Assembly (NCBI GenBank): GCA_030018875.1 | Contig: JASEHK010000071.1 | Coordinates: forward strand, 1 to 7,342 | Source of the DNA: Endomicrobiia bacterium | Lineage (GTDB): Bacteria; Elusimicrobiota; Endomicrobiia; PHAN01 | DNA length: 7,342 nucleotides | Reading direction: 5' to 3' | Shown here: one piece after another, positions 5,802 through 7,342 of the stretch | Position numbering within the stretch: position 1 is the first letter of the stretch | Layout: each line of letters starts with the position of its first letter | Program-made: the position numbers and the translations under genes | The notes under the pieces: generated by a model | Seen by the model: the letters and a program-made list of their open reading frames with translations, nothing else | The model's database searches: none | What the model was told of the DNA's origin: nothing

Positions 5802-6062
5802 ATGGCACACACAAAATCTCAGGGGTCGTCCACAAACGGCAGAAACTCTCCGGGCCAGCGGCTCGGCATAAAGACCTTCGGCAGCGAGCGCGTTCTTCCT
5901 GGCGCGATTATAGTGCGTCAGCGCGGCACCAAGGTTTATCCCGGCGCAGGCGTCGGAATGGGCGCCGACTTTACGATTTTCGCCAAGACGGCCGGCGCGG
6001 TGCTTTTCAAAAGGGGCGCGAAAGACCGTCTGACCGTAAGCGTACAGCCGTCTGAAAAATAG
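5802..6062 (+). CDS. rpmA: 50S ribosomal protein L27
   Basis: L27 sits near the peptidyl-transferase centre, with its N-terminal tail reaching the tRNA acceptor end. The 86 residues show [16 protein letters not shown] (1-16), QRLGIKTFG, the signature [26 protein letters not shown] (36-61) and a typical C-terminal strand. It starts directly with MAH, so there is no cleavable N-terminal extension of the Firmicutes type. Differences from the common MAHKKGxGSxxNGRDS are Thr for Lys at position 4, SQ for the following residues, and Asn for Asp at 15. GGGAG at 5787-5791, 10 bases before the ATG, is a fair ribosome site. It lies 30 bases after rplU, clearly in the same transcript. Confidence 0.96.
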   Translation: MAHTKSQGSSTNGRNSPGQRLGIKTFGSERVLPGAIIVRQRGTKVYPGAGVGMGADFTIFAKTAGAVLFKRGAKDRLTVSVQPSEK

Positions 6063-6108
6063 ACGTCCGCAGTATTTCCATCCCCGCTTTATCGTCTCGG
6101 ATACGAGC

Positions 6109-6150
6109 ATGTGTCGGCTCCGGGCCGACTCCATCCGATCATCCGTATGA
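6109..6150 (+). CDS. Possible 13-codon leader ORF coupled to obgE
   Basis: An ATG at 6109 opens a 13-codon frame, MCRLRADSIRSSV, whose TGA at 6148-6150 overlaps the proposed obgE ATG as ATGA. The same overlap type joins argH to the next gene. obgE has no Shine-Dalgarno at its ATG, so coupling to a short upstream frame would explain how it is translated. The site before this ATG (GGAT and CGAG) is itself weak, and 13 codons can arise by chance. Confidence 0.18.
   Translation: MCRLRADSIRSSV
6113..6129. other. Hairpin between rpmA and obgE
   Basis: GTCGGC and GCCGAC form a perfect 6-base GC-rich stem around TCCGG, 18 bases before the obgE ATG. No T run follows, so it is not a rho-independent terminator. 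It could modulate translation of obgE or mark an mRNA processing point, both inferred. A smaller CTCG/CGAG pair (6096-6107) lies just upstream. The rest of the 84-base gap shows nothing else. Confidence 0.4.
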
Positions 6151-7342
6151 AAAACTCTAAAAAAAAACCATCCCCCGCGGCGGATGTTTTGTCTTCATCG
6201 TCATTATCCTCCTCCTCATTACCATTATCGGCGGCGGCGCCTCGGCAGAAGTCCGTCGGGCTTTTCGTGGACAAGGCCGTGATATCCGTTTCCGGCGGCG
6301 ACGGCGGCGACGGCGCGATGAGTTTTCGCAGGGAAAAATACGTTCCGTTCGGAGGGCCGAACGGCGGCAACGGAGGCAAAGGCGGCGATGTGTGGCTTGA
6401 GGCGTCCACAAGATCGGCGACGCTGCTTGATTTCAAATACCGCCCGAATTTTAAGGCCGCCCCCGGCGGCAAGGGCGAGCCTTCCGACAGAACGGGAGCA
6501 TCGGGAGAAGACCTCGTCATAGAGGCGCCCGTCGGAACGATAGTTCGCAAAAACCGCGAGTTCCTGGCCGATCTGGCCGTCCCCCATCAGAGAGTCATCG
6601 TTGCAGCCGGCGGAAGAGGCGGGCGCGGAAACAAATCATTCAAGACACGCTTCGACACCGCTCCCAGGGTTTACGAGAAAGGTCAGCCCTCTGAAACCGC
6701 CACGCTTGAGTTGGAGCTTAAATTAATCGCCGACATCGGAATAATCGGTCTGCCGAACGCGGGGAAGTCATCCATTTTGGCGCGGGTGACTTCGGCTCAT
6801 CCCAAGATAGCATCCTATCCCTTTACCACGCTCTCTCCCAATCTCGGTGTGGCCCGCATCCGTTCGGGCAGTTTCGTTTTAGCCGATATACCGGGCATTA
6901 TCGAAGGCGCTCACGACGGCAGGGGGCTGGGTCACGATTTTTTGAGGCACATAGAAAGAACCAAGATGCTCCTTCACGTCATAGACGGTTCGGGCGCTTC
7001 GGGCGATCCTTTTAGCAATTATAAAGTTCTGCTGGCCGAACTCGGTTGCCACTCGAAGGCCCTGCTTGAAAAGCCGGCCGTAATCGCCTTCAACAAAACC
7101 GACGCGCCCGGGACCGCGAAGAATCTGACGGCCTTTCGCCGCCGCGTCAAAGGCAAAAAAATATTCCCAATTTCCGCCGTCGCCGGCGACGGCCTGACGC
7201 CTATGCTCGACGAATGCGCGTCGCTGGCCGCCAACGCCCCGCCCGCGCAGCGCGCCGCCCCGTCGGAAGACATCAGAAGGTTCGTCTATGCGCCGGAGTT
7301 TTCCATTGCCCGCGATATCGGCGGAGCGTGGGTCGTTCGCGG
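6147..7342 (+). CDS. obgE: Obg GTPase, 3' end beyond the window
   Basis: Obg/CgtA is a large-subunit assembly and stress-linked GTPase. 398 codons are present. The glycine-rich Obg fold starts near residue 39 (GLFVDKAVISVSGGDGGDG) with SFRREKYVPFGGPNGG (59-74) and GGRGGRGN (155-162). The G domain has G1 GLPNAGKSS (201-209), switch I YPFTTLSPNLG (224-234), G3 DIPGIIEGA (247-255), G4 NKTD (316-319) and G5 SA (343-344). FVYAPEFSIARDIGGAW at 379-395 looks like the start of the C-terminal OCT domain, cut by the edge. Most Obg proteins begin MFVDxV; here the M position is CTT. The only ATG in frame gives a 38-residue N-terminal extension with a Ser/Leu/Ala low-complexity stretch (15-31). GTG 6267, at the V of FVD, is an alternative start but would remove the F and part of the first strand. 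Neither has a good Shine-Dalgarno. It closes the classic rplU-rpmA-obgE order. Confidence 0.93.
   Translation, partial: MKNSKKKPSPAADVLSSSSLSSSSLPLSAAAPRQKSVGLFVDKAVISVSGGDGGDGAMSFRREKYVPFGGPNGGNGGKGGDVWLEASTRSATLLDFKYRPNFKAAPGGKGEPSDRTGASGEDLVIEAPVGTIVRKNREFLADLAVPHQRVIVAAGGRGGRGNKSFKTRFDTAPRVYEKGQPSETATLELELKLIADIGIIGLPNAGKSSILARVTSAHPKIASYPFTTLSPNLGVARIRSGSFVLADIPGIIEGAHDGRGLGHDFLRHIERTKMLLHVIDGSGASGDPFSNYKVLLAELGCHSKALLEKPAVIAFNKTDAPGTAKNLTAFRRRVKGKKIFPISAVAGDGLTPMLDECASLAANAPPAQRAAPSEDIRRFVYAPEFSIARDIGGAWVVR

Noticed and set aside
6060..6146. L27-Obg fusion by stop-codon read-through
   Set aside because: rpmA and obgE are in the same frame with only one TAG between them, but the intervening codons look non-coding and nothing indicates recoding.

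Overview
The window comes from a Gram-negative-type (diderm) bacterium with a fairly GC-rich genome. The diderm call rests on a TolC-family outer-membrane protein and two further exported proteins. Isoleucine is often encoded by ATA in argH, rplU, rpmA and obgE despite the high GC, which is unlike most GC-rich Proteobacteria. The mix would fit a less-studied diderm phylum such as Elusimicrobiota or Omnitrophota, but that is a weak guess and no marker here settles it.

Layout, all on the + strand. (1) 1-532: a compact type II toxin-antitoxin module, a Phd/RelB-like antitoxin and a RelE/ParE-like toxin overlapping by 14 bases, visibly more AT-rich than what follows. (2) 552-5378: a tight four-gene run of argH (argininosuccinate lyase), a TolC-family outer-membrane efflux protein, an exported patatin-like phospholipase, and an exported TPR-repeat protein. 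The first three genes are joined by 4-base start/stop overlaps (ATGA and GTGA); the fourth starts 8 bases after the third. (3) 5381-7342: a recognisable sigma-70 promoter followed by the classic ribosome block rplU-rpmA-obgE, with obgE running off the right edge.

The most striking feature is a 102-base palindromic element (3246-3347) inside the 5' end of the patatin gene. It has perfect 14-base terminal inverted repeats enclosing three perfect hairpins, so it can fold as a cloverleaf. It is exactly 34 codons long and keeps the frame open. It separates the basic N-terminus from the hydrophobic core of the signal peptide. Just downstream the same signal-peptide region carries a T8 run and a four-copy heptanucleotide repeat, both prone to slippage. 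The start of this gene is therefore repeat-built and perhaps unstable.

Other oddities are an ArgH that lacks the usual N-terminal WGGRF segment just where the toxin-antitoxin module abuts it, an Obg with a roughly 38-residue Ser-rich N-terminal extension and no conventional start or Shine-Dalgarno, and L21/L27 proteins with unusual N-termini. I see no RNA genes, CRISPR arrays, transposase genes or clear rho-independent terminators. No stretch over 300 bases lacks a gene.
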